From Flavobacterium sp. KMS (lineage in GTDB: Bacteria > Bacteroidota > Bacteroidia > Flavobacteriales > Flavobacteriaceae), in contig NZ_JSYP01000002.1 of NCBI RefSeq assembly GCF_000813005.1, forward strand, positions 186,001 through 250,000: DNA of 64,000 nucleotides, given 5' to 3'. Positions within the stretch are counted from its first letter, which is position 1; every line of letters begins with the position of its first letter. The position numbers and the translations under genes are program-made. Below the pieces are notes generated by a model. The model did no database searches. It saw nothing but the letters and a program-made list of their open reading frames with translations, and was not told the DNA's origin. Shown in pieces: positions 1 to 9,662 of the stretch.

Positions 1-2
1 CT

Positions 3-3000
3 GATGCAAAAGTGACTTATACTGTTAATAGATTCACGAGTTATTTTAGAAATTATTACGGACAAGAACAGAATGAAACTATTACTAGCGGAGAAACCAA
101 AACTGATGCTTCAGGAAATTTTATAATTGAATTTATTGCACAGCCTTCTAAAAATGCAATAAAAGAACAACTCCCTATTTTTAATTATGAAATAACTGCT
201 AATGTTACAGATATTAATGGCGAAACACATACATCTGAGACAATTATAAAAGTAGGTTATCATGATTTAATTATCAATGCAATTATTGCTAATCAAATTG
301 AAACAAAAAACAAAAATAAAATTACACTTACAAGTACAAACTTAAACGGGGAATTTTTAGCGACTAAAGGAGAAATTAAAATGTATTTCGTAAGTCCTTT
401 TTCAAACAAATTCAAAAAAGCAGTGTGGCCAGAACCTGAAATTGAAACCATTTCAACATCAGATTTTGAGAAGTTATTTCCATTTGAAATTCGCGAAATT
501 AAGATTAGCGATAAACCAAATGAAGTTTTAGTGTACTCAAAAAAAATAGACACTCAAAAAGACAAAGAAGTAGCACTTGATTTTATGACAAATTATAAAT
601 CAGGAAACTACAAAATTGTTTTTTCTGCAAAAGATACTTTTAATAATCCTATAGAGTCTGTTTCAACATTTGAAGTCAAACAAAGCAAAGACAGATTCAA
701 TCCGAGTAAATTATTTACAGCAGAACAAATTAATATCGACCCCAAAAAAGATGGTTTTGTAGATGTCAAATTTACTTCTGTAATTCCTGATTTATATATC
801 ACTACAAATGGAAACTATGAAGATCAAAAATATTTTGAAAATACTTTTCATTTACAAAACAACGAAGTAATAATTAGAATTCCATTAAAGAAAGAATTCA
901 GAAAATCTATTCGTTTACTTTTTGAAAGTATTTTTGAAAACGAAACTTTCAAGGATGACATAGATGTAGCACTAAAAGAAGATGAATCTAAATTAGAGTG
1001 GATTGTCGAAAGTTTTAGAAACAAAATCGAACCTGGAAGCAATGAAAAGTGGTCTTTTAAACTAAAATCCATTAATACTAAAAATGAAGCAGAAGTACTG
1101 GCTTCTATGTACGACAGTTCATTAGATCAATTTACTAAAAGAGATTGGAATACTTTAAAATTAAACACATACTATTATAACCGATCTAATTTTAAATCTC
1201 GTTTAGGTTTTGAAAAAACAAATTCTACATTAGAAGATTTGAATGAATCCCAACCCTTTGAAAACTCTCGTAATGAAGAAACGGAATTAAACTGGTTTGG
1301 TTTTAACATTAATACTAGCAGCTATTATGATTCTATTGGCGGGTATTTTGTAGATATTAAAGATAAAAAAGTTGGCAGTGAAAATATCAAAGGAGATCCT
1401 GACGCAGTACTAGCTGTAGAATCCAATAACAACATATCAACCATAGAAATTCCAAGAGTCGATAAAGTAAAATTTGTAAAACCTGTTAGTGCAAAAGCAG
1501 AAGAATCAGTTAACGAAGAATACTATTTTCAAACTAATAAAGTTAAATTTATTCCAGGGAAAAAAATTATAAGTGGTCTAACTTCTATGGTAGTCGATGC
1601 ATCCACGTTATACATAATTGATGGGGAAATATCATCTGAAAATAATTTCAAAAAAATAAATCCAGATAACCTTCTAGATATAGAGTTCTTAACTGCAAAC
1701 AAAGCAATTGCTCTTTACGGAAGCAAAGCTGCCAATGGTGCAATAATTATTACGACAAAAAATGCTCTAGAAGAACTAACAAAAGTAAAAGCAAGAAAAA
1801 ATCTATCAGAAACTGCTTTCTTTTACCCTAATTTAAGAACTGATACCAGCGGTAAGCTAAGCTTTAACTTTACTTCTCCTGAAGCTTTAACAGCTTGGAA
1901 ACTTCGATTAATGGCACATAATAAAGATGCTGTTTCAGGTTATCTAGAAAAAACAGTGATTACACAAAAAGAATTAATGGTTTTGCCAAATTTTCCGAGG
2001 TTCTTCAGAGAAAAAGACACTATTGTTATCAGTACAAAAATAGCTAACGTTACCGGAGAAGCTAAAACCGGAATTGCCGTTTTACAGTTTTTTGACGCTG
2101 TAACCATGCAACCTATTGATGCCAAAATGCTAAACGCAAAAAACATCCGAAACTTTACAATTCCTGCATTTGGCAATACAACTGCAAGTTGGACCGTTTC
2201 AATTCCTCAAGGTGTACAAGGTGTACAATATAAAATTCTAGCCAAATCAGGTAATTTCTCTGATGGTGAAGAAAACATACTCCCAGTTTTAACTAATAAT
2301 ATGTTGGTTACTGAAAGTATCCCTATTTGGGTTCGAGAGAATTCAGCCAAAGAATATACGTTTGAGAATCTAAAAAACAACACTTCTACAACTCTAAAAA
2401 ATCACCAACTTACATTAGAATATACTTCTAATCCTGCTTGGATTGCGATTCAGTCTTTGCCCTATTTAATGGAATATGAACATGAATGTGCCGAACAAAC
2501 TTTTGCACGTTTTTATGCGAATTCTTTGGCATCAGAAATTATATCGAGTAATCCGAAGATAGCAACTGTTTTTGAAAATTGGAGGAAGAACGGAAAACTG
2601 AATTCGAAATTAGAAGAAAACGAAGAGCTAAAATCAATTATTCTAGCAGAAACTCCTTGGTTAAATGATGCACAAAGCGAAGACGAAAAGAAAAAAAATA
2701 TGGCACTTTTATTTGATTTAGAAAAAATGAAAGCTTCGCAAGAAGCTACTTTTGATAAATTAAAACAAAAACAAGGAGCATCTGGAGGATTCTCATGGTT
2801 TGACGGAAGTGATGAAAGCGAGTATATTACAAGACATATTTTGGCAGGTTTAGGTCATCTATCTAAATTGAACAAAACAGAAAATAATGATGATAAAATT
2901 GATGCTATTGCCAAAACTGGAATTCCGTTTTTAGATAACAAATTTTTCCAGTATTATAAAATCCAGGCTAAAAACTTAAAAGCATCCAATAAACTAATCT

Positions 3001-4130
3001 GGACTAATCCTTATTCTGATTTACATTATCTCTATACCAGAAGTTTTTATTTGGATAATTATCCTCTATCAGACACTTTGAAAAAAGCAACTAAATTGTA
3101 TCTAGAAACAGCCAAAAAAGATTGGCTAAAATATTCTCTTTACGAAAAAGGATTAGCAGCTTTAACCCTAAATCGTTTCGGAGAAAGTGAAACTGCTAAA
3201 AAAATTATTGAGAGTTTAAAAGAATCAGCTTCTAACAATGAAGATTGGGGAATGCATTGGATCTCTAACAAAGCGGGATGGTATTGGTATCAAGCACCTA
3301 TAGAAACTCAAGCTTTATTAATTGAGGCCTTCGCCGAAGTAAATCACGATACCAAATCTGTTGATGCGATGAAAGTCTGGCTATTAAAAAATAAGCAAAC
3401 CAAAAACTGGCCATCAACAAAATCGACTACTGAAGCTATTTATGCTTTATTAATGCAAGGCAATGATTGGTTAAGTGTAAAAGACAATACCGTTATAAAA
3501 ATTGGAGACGAAAAAATCCTAACAAAAAAGTTAACCGAAAACGAAAAAGAAGCTGCAACTGGTTATATCAAACTCAACTGGAAAGCTGATGAAGTAAAAA
3601 AAGAAATGGCCTCTATAAAAATCGAGAACAAATCTAAAGTTCCAGGTTTTGGAGGCGCGTACTGGCAATATTTTGAAGATTTAGACAAAATTAAAACCAA
3701 CCCAAATACAGCTTTATCGGTTTCTAAAGAATTATATATAAGAACAAAGGCTGTTGGCGGAGATCAATTACAGAAAATCACAACAAAATCTCCTTTAAAA
3801 ATAGGTGATTTAATTACGGTAAGATTAATCATTTCGTCCAAAGAAGATATGGAATTTGTTCATTTAAAAGACATGAGAGCTTCTTGTTTTGAACCTGTAA
3901 ATGTTCTTTCAGAATACAAATACAAAGATAGATTAGGATATTATATGAGTACAAAAGATGCCGCAACACATTTTTTCTTTGATCGAATAAACAAAGGAAC
4001 GTATGTAATAGAATATGACATTAGAGTAAATAATGGTGGTAACTTCTCAAACGGAATTACTACAATCGAAAGTATGTATGCTCCAGAATATTCAAACCAT
4101 ACCAAAGGGATAAGAGTAAATATAAAATAA
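3..4130 (+). CDS. alpha-2-macroglobulin family protein, 5' truncated by the window edge
   Basis: The reading frame is open to the first complete codon (base 3), so this is the C-terminal part (about 1375 codons) of a larger protein. It has MG-type beta-sandwich stretches at the N side and an A2M region (LSFNFTSPEALTAWKLRLMAH near 1857-1920). The thioester motif CAEQ lies at 2487-2498, followed by the alpha-helical TED and receptor-binding parts. Bacterial alpha-2-macroglobulins are envelope protease traps that bind attacking proteases covalently through the Cys-Gln thioester. Unusually, bases about 1555-1775 encode a segment like a TonB-receptor plug (IDGEIS, then ALYGSKAANGAIIITTK) with no barrel. 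No pbpC follows; the next gene is convergent. The family call is firm; the role of the plug-like segment is unknown. Confidence 0.9.
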   Translation, partial: DAKVTYTVNRFTSYFRNYYGQEQNETITSGETKTDASGNFIIEFIAQPSKNAIKEQLPIFNYEITANVTDINGETHTSETIIKVGYHDLIINAIIANQIETKNKNKITLTSTNLNGEFLATKGEIKMYFVSPFSNKFKKAVWPEPEIETISTSDFEKLFPFEIREIKISDKPNEVLVYSKKIDTQKDKEVALDFMTNYKSGNYKIVFSAKDTFNNPIESVSTFEVKQSKDRFNPSKLFTAEQINIDPKKDGFVDVKFTSVIPDLYITTNGNYEDQKYFENTFHLQNNEVIIRIPLKKEFRKSIRLLFESIFENETFKDDIDVALKEDESKLEWIVESFRNKIEPGSNEKWSFKLKSINTKNEAEVLASMYDSSLDQFTKRDWNTLKLNTYYYNRSNFKSRLGFEKTNSTLEDLNESQPFENSRNEETELNWFGFNINTSSYYDSIGGYFVDIKDKKVGSENIKGDPDAVLAVESNNNISTIEIPRVDKVKFVKPVSAKAEESVNEEYYFQTNKVKFIPGKKIISGLTSMVVDASTLYIIDGEISSENNFKKINPDNLLDIEFLTANKAIALYGSKAANGAIIITTKNALEELTKVKARKNLSETAFFYPNLRTDTSGKLSFNFTSPEALTAWKLRLMAHNKDAVSGYLEKTVITQKELMVLPNFPRFFREKDTIVISTKIANVTGEAKTGIAVLQFFDAVTMQPIDAKMLNAKNIRNFTIPAFGNTTASWTVSIPQGVQGVQYKILAKSGNFSDGEENILPVLTNNMLVTESIPIWVRENSAKEYTFENLKNNTSTTLKNHQLTLEYTSNPAWIAIQSLPYLMEYEHECAEQTFARFYANSLASEIISSNPKIATVFENWRKNGKLNSKLEENEELKSIILAETPWLNDAQSEDEKKKNMALLFDLEKMKASQEATFDKLKQKQGASGGFSWFDGSDESEYITRHILAGLGHLSKLNKTENNDDKIDAIAKTGIPFLDNKFFQYYKIQAKNLKASNKLIWTNPYSDLHYLYTRSFYLDNYPLSDTLKKATKLYLETAKKDWLKYSLYEKGLAALTLNRFGESETAKKIIESLKESASNNEDWGMHWISNKAGWYWYQAPIETQALLIEAFAEVNHDTKSVDAMKVWLLKNKQTKNWPSTKSTTEAIYALLMQGNDWLSVKDNTVIKIGDEKILTKKLTENEKEAATGYIKLNWKADEVKKEMASIKIENKSKVPGFGGAYWQYFEDLDKIKTNPNTALSVSKELYIRTKAVGGDQLQKITTKSPLKIGDLITVRLIISSKEDMEFVHLKDMRASCFEPVNVLSEYKYKDRLGYYMSTKDAATHFFFDRINKGTYVIEYDIRVNNGGNFSNGITTIESMYAPEYSNHTKGIRVNIK

Positions 4131-4144
4131 GTAAAGAACAACAA

Positions 4145-4179
4145 AAAACCCCATCTCATATAAACTGAGATGGGGTTTT
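4145..4179. terminator. bidirectional intrinsic terminator
   Basis: A 10-bp perfect stem (CCCCATCTCA / TGAGATGGGG, loop of 7) is flanked by A-run and T-run, so it can stop transcription from both the alpha-2-macroglobulin gene and the convergent S46 peptidase gene. Confidence 0.9.
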
Positions 4180-4198
4180 GTAATTTTAGAAACTACTA

Positions 4199-6343
4199 TT
4201 ATTTCACAATTGTCATTTCATCAACAATGTGTTTAGCTCCTGCATATTTATCGATAATCCAAAGTACATAACGAATATCAACATTGATAGTTCTTTGTAA
4301 TTTAGGATCAAAAATAACATCTCCAGCCATAGCTTCGATATTACCATCAAAAGCAACACCTATTAATTCTCCTTTTCCGTTAAGAACTGGTGAACCTGAA
4401 TTTCCTCCTGTAATATCATTATCTGTTAAGAAGTTTACCGGCATGTATCCAGCTTTGTCTGCATACTGACCAAAGTCTTTTGCTTTGTTCAATTCTAATA
4501 ATCTAGCTGGTAAGTCAAATTCCTGATCTCCTGCTTTATACTTTTTAACCATTCCGGCCATTGTAGTATAATTATTGATTTTAGCATCGTTTCTCTTATC
4601 TTCTGGCAAAGCACGAACTTTTCCGTAAGTTAATCTTAAAGTAGAGTTTGCATCTGGATATTTAATTGTGTTTAATTTAGACACTCTTAAACCTTCTACA
4701 AGTTCACGGTAAGCAATTGCAAAACTATCATCAGCTTTTAATTGTCCGTCTGTTTTAGTACGGTATTTAGTTAGCAAATCATTAGAGATAATATACAACG
4801 GATCGTGTACAATCGCTAATGGTTTTGGATCAGCCATAAATGCTAATACTTTATCTTTAGTTGTAAAATAACTTATTTCAGTAGCTTTTGCAACATCTGC
4901 AGTAAAATCACCATTATTTTCTGATTTCATTTTAGCTATTTGTGGAGCTAAACCATACTCAGCAGCTTTTGCAGCATATAAATTCAATTGAGCTGTTAAC
5001 ACATCTTTTTCAAGCGGTGCATAAAACTCCCCATAAACACTTTCGATCAAAGCATTAATCTTAGGTAACATTTCTGCTTTTTTAGCATCATTTTCCTTGT
5101 AATATGCAATTAATGCATTTCCTAAATTTGCAGGTCCTGTAGCATAGCTAGAAGTACGCAAAAGTTGTGTTAAGTAATTATCGTGAGTCGCTTTTAAATT
5201 AGTTTCTCTATAATAACCATTAATAGTAGGAATTACATTTTCGTATTTTTCTTTATTCTCTGGTTTAGTTGCCCATTCGTAGAACTTATCTTCTTGTTCT
5301 GTTTTTGTAGCTACTGTTCCTGCTTTTGTTAAAGCATCGATCATACCTTGACGGTTTTTCCAGTAGTTTGCTGTCGAAGCATATTTAGACGCATATTGCA
5401 AACGAACTGTTGCATCTTTGTCCATATACTTTTTCATTTGGTCCATTCCAGTTTTTGCACCTTCAACCCAAGCAGGGTAAGCATACTTAATGTTTTGCTC
5501 AATTCCACCAGCTGGCATCCAACGGTTTGTTCTTCCTGGATAACCTAAGATCATAGCAAAATCATTCTCTTTAACACCTTTTAAACTTACAGGTAAGTAA
5601 TGTTTAGGCTGTAAAGGCACATTGTCTTTAGAATATTCTGCAGGATTTCCATTTTTATCAGCATATACTCTAAACATAGAGAAATCTCCCGTATGACGTG
5701 GCCATTCCCAGTTATCAGTATCTCCTCCAAATTTTCCAACACTTTCAGGTGGTGTTCCTACTAAACGTACATCTTTGTAATCTTGGTATACAAAATAGTA
5801 GTATTCATTTCCTTGAAAGAATGGACGAACTGAAACAGTATATTTTCCTCCTTCATTATTTTCTTTCTCGATTAAAGCGATTTCTTGTTGAATAACTTTG
5901 TTTCTTTCAGCTTCAGTCATTTTATCATCTACTTTAGATAAAATTCTTTTAGAAACATCATCCATACGAACGAAGAAACGAACATATAATGATTTTGGTT
6001 TCATTTCGGCACTTTTATCTTTTGCCCAAAAACCATTTTTTAAGTAATTCTGTTCTTCAGTAGAAAGTTCTGCAATAGCATCATATCCACAGTGGTGGTT
6101 TGTTAACACTAAACCGTTTTTAGAAACGATTTCGGCAGTACATCCTCCGTTAAACTGAACTATAGCATCTTTCAAACTATGGTTGTTGATACTGTAGATT
6201 TCTTCGGATGTAAGTTGTAAGCCCATCTTCTGCATATCTCTATGGTTTAATCTCTCGATAAACATCAAGAACCACATTCCTTCATCTGCTCTCACAGGAA
6301 AAGCCATAAGGCACATTGTCAAAAATAAAATTATTTTTTTCAT
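4199..6343 (-). CDS. S46 family dipeptidyl-peptidase, DPP7-like
   Basis: A 714-aa secreted serine peptidase. Residues 1-19 form a signal peptide (MKKIILFLTM... cut after VRA). The S46 catalytic triad is visible: His in TNHHCGY (about 81-87), Asp in GGDTDNWEWPRH, and Ser in GGNSGSPVLN near the C-terminus. In this family the residue 18 positions after the catalytic Ser separates DPP11 (Arg, Asp/Glu-specific) from DPP7 (Gly, hydrophobic/broad). Here the sequence reads GVAFDGN with Gly at that place, so DPP7-like specificity is inferred. The enzyme removes dipeptides from peptide N-termini in the periplasm, feeding amino-acid catabolism. It stands alone, convergent with the alpha-2-macroglobulin gene. 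Confidence 0.93.
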   Translation of the reverse strand: MKKIILFLTMCLMAFPVRADEGMWFLMFIERLNHRDMQKMGLQLTSEEIYSINNHSLKDAIVQFNGGCTAEIVSKNGLVLTNHHCGYDAIAELSTEEQNYLKNGFWAKDKSAEMKPKSLYVRFFVRMDDVSKRILSKVDDKMTEAERNKVIQQEIALIEKENNEGGKYTVSVRPFFQGNEYYYFVYQDYKDVRLVGTPPESVGKFGGDTDNWEWPRHTGDFSMFRVYADKNGNPAEYSKDNVPLQPKHYLPVSLKGVKENDFAMILGYPGRTNRWMPAGGIEQNIKYAYPAWVEGAKTGMDQMKKYMDKDATVRLQYASKYASTANYWKNRQGMIDALTKAGTVATKTEQEDKFYEWATKPENKEKYENVIPTINGYYRETNLKATHDNYLTQLLRTSSYATGPANLGNALIAYYKENDAKKAEMLPKINALIESVYGEFYAPLEKDVLTAQLNLYAAKAAEYGLAPQIAKMKSENNGDFTADVAKATEISYFTTKDKVLAFMADPKPLAIVHDPLYIISNDLLTKYRTKTDGQLKADDSFAIAYRELVEGLRVSKLNTIKYPDANSTLRLTYGKVRALPEDKRNDAKINNYTTMAGMVKKYKAGDQEFDLPARLLELNKAKDFGQYADKAGYMPVNFLTDNDITGGNSGSPVLNGKGELIGVAFDGNIEAMAGDVIFDPKLQRTINVDIRYVLWIIDKYAGAKHIVDEMTIVK

Positions 6344-6572
6344 ACGTATTAAATATTTTTAGTTCTGCGAATATAGTGCATTTTCACAATTAAACATCTA
6401 ACCACAATCCTTAAAATAAACATATCAATCAAATCCTACCTAATATTTATGAATTTCGCAGAATCAAAAACAATTCTATCTTCATATATTCATTTTATTT
6501 CATAATTAAATATGTAATAAATAATTTATTAAAAATAAATTACTCATAATCAATTTCTTATAAAAAAATCTA

Positions 6573-6580
6573 TACTTTTG
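6573..6580 (+). promoter_or_regulatory. -7 promoter element of the beta-barrel gene
   Basis: TACTTTTG matches the Bacteroidota -7 consensus TAnnTTTG and lies 23 bases before the ATG at 6604. No clear -33 TTG is seen at the usual distance. Confidence 0.6.
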
Positions 6581-6603
6581 CATAAATTAAATTTATATTA
6601 GAG

Positions 6604-7134
6604 ATGAAAAAATTACTATTATGTATTGCTTTAGTTGTTTCTGCAATGGCTACAGCACAAAAAGGTTCAATCCTTGTAGGAGGAAATGTTGGATATTCTT
6701 CTGATAAAGTTGGAGAAGCTAAAAAAGAATCTTTTGAATTCTCTCCAAGATTCGGTTATCAGTTTTCTGAAAACTGGACTGCAGGAGTAGATGCTACTAT
6801 TGGAAGTATTCATAATGACCTTGCTGACAATTCTGACAATCAGAAAATTGGAGCATTTGTTCGTTACTCTAGACCATTAAACGAAACGTTTGCAATTTTT
6901 GCTGACATAGGATCTGGTTACCAACAAAACTCTATAAATGATGCAAAAGGAATGTACGCTTACATTACTCCAGCTTTATTCATAAACATGAAAAGAGGTT
7001 TTGGTTTAAATTTCTCTATAGGAGGTCTTAACTATGACAACATTGATGGAAAAAATGACCCAAGACAAGAACGTATTGGATTCAATTTTGGAAAAACAAT
7101 GAACATTGGTATTTCTAAAAACTTCAGTTTGTAA
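6604..7134 (+). CDS. outer-membrane beta-barrel protein
   Basis: A 176-aa protein with an N-terminal signal peptide (MKKLLLCIALVVSAMATAQ, cut after TAQ). The rest is alternating polar/apolar strands (GSILVGGNVGYSS, FEFSPRFGYQFSENW, IGAFVRYSRPL, FAIFADIGSGYQ) and ends in a strand with terminal Leu, typical of small 8-stranded porin-like OMPs. The size and ending fit the outer membrane protein beta-barrel family common in Flavobacterium. No enzymatic function can be read from it. It is monocistronic, with its own promoter and terminator. Confidence 0.8.
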   Translation: MKKLLLCIALVVSAMATAQKGSILVGGNVGYSSDKVGEAKKESFEFSPRFGYQFSENWTAGVDATIGSIHNDLADNSDNQKIGAFVRYSRPLNETFAIFADIGSGYQQNSINDAKGMYAYITPALFINMKRGFGLNFSIGGLNYDNIDGKNDPRQERIGFNFGKTMNIGISKNFSL

Positions 7135-7154
7135 AAACACCTTGCCCCATAAAA

Positions 7155-7184
7155 TAAAAAACCACCAATTGGTGGTTTTTTTAT
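7155..7184. terminator. intrinsic terminator
   Basis: The self-complementary stem ACCACC-AATT-GGTGGT has A-rich DNA before it and seven T after it. It ends the beta-barrel transcript and probably also the convergent hpt-obgE operon. Confidence 0.85.
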
Positions 7185-7208
7185 TTTATGATATTTCCGT
7201 TACAGATA

Positions 7209-8210
7209 TTAATCATTCAACATTTTCCACAATTTATCTTTCAATTCTGATAGTCCCTGCTGCGCAACAGAAGATATAAACATATATGGTATATCTTTAA
7301 AAGCAACATCAAGCTCAACCTTTAGCTCAGCTTTAAGCTCATCATCCAGCATATCGCATTTAGATATTACTAACAAACGCTCTTTATCTAGCATTTCAGG
7401 ATTATACTTTGTCAATTCATTAACCAAGATATCGTACTCTGCTTTAATGTCTGGCGTATCTACAGGAACAAGAAACAATAAAGTCGAGTTACGTTCTATA
7501 TGTCGCAGGAAATAATGACCTAAACCTTTTCCTTCTGCAGCACCCTCTATAATTCCAGGAATATCAGCAATTACAAAAGATTGAAAATCTCTATAAGCTA
7601 CAATTCCTAAATTTGGTTTTAATGTAGTAAACGGATAATCTGCAATTTTAGGTTTTGCAGATGTTAATACTGATAATAAAGTAGATTTTCCAGCATTAGG
7701 AAAACCAACTAATCCTACATCAGCAAGAACTTTAAGCTCCAAGATTACATCCATTTCTACACCTGGTAAACCTGGTTGTGCATATCTAGGCGTTTGGTTT
7801 GTTGAACTTCTAAAATGCCAGTTCCCTAAACCACCTTTTCCTCCTCTTGAAAGGATTTGTTTTTCTCCGTGTTCAGTAATTTCAAACAAGGTTTCGCCTG
7901 TTTCTTTATCTTTTACAACCGTTCCTAACGGCACTTCAATAAATTTATCATCACCATCTGCTCCTGTACTTCTGTCACCTCCACCGTCTCCACCGTGTCC
8001 AGCTTTAATATGACGAGCAAACTTTAAATGAAACAAAGTCCAAAGTCCTTTATTCCCAACTAAAAAAACATGACCTCCACGACCACCATCTCCACCATCT
8101 GGACCACCTTTTTCAATAAACTTCTCTCTATGTAAATGCGTAGAACCTTTTCCTCCTTTACCGGAAGAAACAAATATTTTAACGTAATCTACAAAATTTC
8201 CCTCTGTCAT
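7209..8210 (-). CDS. obgE: GTPase ObgE/CgtA
   Basis: 333 aa, the standard Obg length without a long C-terminal extension. Residues about 4-160 are the glycine-rich Obg fold ([25 protein letters not shown]). The G domain follows with G1 GFPNAGKST, switch region [13 protein letters not shown]3 DIPG and a G4-type SKCD. Obg binds the 50S ribosomal subunit and acts in ribosome maturation and stress signalling. It is the last gene of the leftward run hpt-adk-corC-obgE, separated from its upstream neighbour by a palindromic repeat. Confidence 0.97.
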   Translation of the reverse strand: MTEGNFVDYVKIFVSSGKGGKGSTHLHREKFIEKGGPDGGDGGRGGHVFLVGNKGLWTLFHLKFARHIKAGHGGDGGGDRSTGADGDDKFIEVPLGTVVKDKETGETLFEITEHGEKQILSRGGKGGLGNWHFRSSTNQTPRYAQPGLPGVEMDVILELKVLADVGLVGFPNAGKSTLLSVLTSAKPKIADYPFTTLKPNLGIVAYRDFQSFVIADIPGIIEGAAEGKGLGHYFLRHIERNSTLLFLVPVDTPDIKAEYDILVNELTKYNPEMLDKERLLVISKCDMLDDELKAELKVELDVAFKDIPYMFISSVAQQGLSELKDKLWKMLND

Positions 8211-8221
8211 ATTTCTTAGTA

Positions 8222-8283
8222 TTCAGTCGCAGTTACAGTTTTCAGCGCAAACTACGACTGAAAACTGTAACTGAAAACTATTT
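8222..8283. repeat. intergenic palindromic repeat, CAGTTACAGTTTTCAG type
   Basis: The arms CAGTTACAGTTTTCAG and CTGAAAACTGTAACTG are perfect complements over 16 bp with a 12-base loop, filling the gap between the CBS protein and obgE. Related words (CAGTCGCAGTTTTCAG and the like) recur at 14135-14188, 14439-14465 and 40436-40490, always between genes. Confidence 0.75.
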
Positions 8284-8288
8284 TAATG

Positions 8289-9563
8289 TTAACCTTTTAA
8301 TGCTTTTATTAATACTTTATCAATCTTTACGCCATCCATATCGATGACTTCCAACTCAAACTTTTGCCAAATTAATTTCTCTCCTTCTTTAGGGATACGA
8401 GATAATTCAGTCATTATTAAACCACTTACTGTTGTAACTTCATAATCATTAATTAATTCATCTAACTCGAAATAAGTTAGGAAATCATGCAATGAATAAT
8501 GTCCATCAACCAACCAAGTTCCATCTTCTCTTTCTATTAACTGAAATTCGTCTTTATAAAAATCGGCAGCGTCTCCTACAAGAGCTTCCAGAATATCATT
8601 TAATGTTATAATCCCTTGGAAAATTCCATATTCATCAGAAACGAAAGCATAATGTATTCCCGTTTTCTTAAAATTCTCTAATGCTTTATAAGCCGTCGTC
8701 TGCTCCATTATAAAAGGAGCTTCGGTCATTATAGAAGCTAAACTGAAATCTTCTTTTTCAATATTGGCAAAAATTGTTTTCAAATTAACAACTCCCGAAA
8801 TATCATCATAGTTCTCTGTATAAACAGGATAAATGGAGTGTAAATCTTCTAGAATTAATTCTTTTACACGCTGTTTATCTGAATTTAATGGCAAAAAAAC
8901 CACTGATTTTCTATGCGTCATTAACGAGTTAACTTTTCTATCACCGATATGAAAAACACGTTCCACAATATCTTGTTCTATCTCCTGTACTTCACCACCC
9001 TCTGTACCTTCTTTAATAATAGCTTTTATTTCTTCTTCGGTAACTTTACCATCGGCAGTAGGTTTTATTTGCAAAACATTCAATAAAAAATCTGTCGAGT
9101 TGGTCAACAACCAAATAAACGGAGCCGTAATAATCGAAATAATCTTCATTGGCAAAGCCACCGCTTTAGCAATAGCTTCAGGATGATTCAACCCAATTCT
9201 TTTAGGCAACAACTCACCCAAAACAAGAGAAAAGAAAGTTAAAACTACAACTACAATCCCTACAGCAACAGAATGCGCATAAGGTTGAAAAACTTCAAAT
9301 TTGCTAACAAAAGCCTCAACATCCATCGTGATTTTATCACCACTATAAATACCGGTCAAAATCCCTATTAAGGTAATTCCGATTTGTACAGTAGATAAAA
9401 ACTTATTTGGGGAATTAGCTAAATCAAGAGCAATTTTAGCGCTTTTATTTCCTTTTTTGGCTGCTGTCTCTAATCTATTCTTCCTTGCCGAAATCAATGC
9501 GATCTCCGACATTGAGAAAACCCCATTTAAAATTATTAGAAAAAATATTATTAGTATCTCCAT
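8289..9563 (-). CDS. CorC/HlyC-type membrane protein (CNNM domain, two CBS domains)
   Basis: A 424-aa hemolysin-family (UPF0053) protein. The N-terminal DUF21/CNNM membrane domain covers about residues 1-195 (start MEILIIFFLIILNGVFSMSE, with several hydrophobic helices). A CBS pair follows at about 200-335 and a C-terminal CorC_HlyC domain at about 345-420. Family members are linked to Mg2+/Co2+ efflux or resistance; the name hemolysin is historical. The gene sits between adk and obgE in one direction and is likely co-transcribed with them, although repeats of 80-100 bp separate the genes. Confidence 0.9.
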   Translation of the reverse strand: MEILIIFFLIILNGVFSMSEIALISARKNRLETAAKKGNKSAKIALDLANSPNKFLSTVQIGITLIGILTGIYSGDKITMDVEAFVSKFEVFQPYAHSVAVGIVVVVLTFFSLVLGELLPKRIGLNHPEAIAKAVALPMKIISIITAPFIWLLTNSTDFLLNVLQIKPTADGKVTEEEIKAIIKEGTEGGEVQEIEQDIVERVFHIGDRKVNSLMTHRKSVVFLPLNSDKQRVKELILEDLHSIYPVYTENYDDISGVVNLKTIFANIEKEDFSLASIMTEAPFIMEQTTAYKALENFKKTGIHYAFVSDEYGIFQGIITLNDILEALVGDAADFYKDEFQLIEREDGTWLVDGHYSLHDFLTYFELDELINDYEVTTVSGLIMTELSRIPKEGEKLIWQKFELEVIDMDGVKIDKVLIKALKG

Positions 9564-9573
9564 TTTTATATTT

Positions 9574-9652
9574 AAACATTTAAAGTTTAAAGCCTAAAAT
9601 TTGCCCAAATAAATATTACTTAGGCAAATTTCAAACCTTAAACTTTAAACTA
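9574..9652. repeat. intergenic imperfect palindrome
   Basis: AGTTTAAAG plus AAATTTGCC on the left pair with GGCAAATTT plus CTTTAAACT on the right, with an unpaired internal part. The element fills the whole adk-corC gap. It is AT-rich and lacks a strong terminator layout. Confidence 0.6.
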
Positions 9653-9662
9653 TTTTCTTTTA

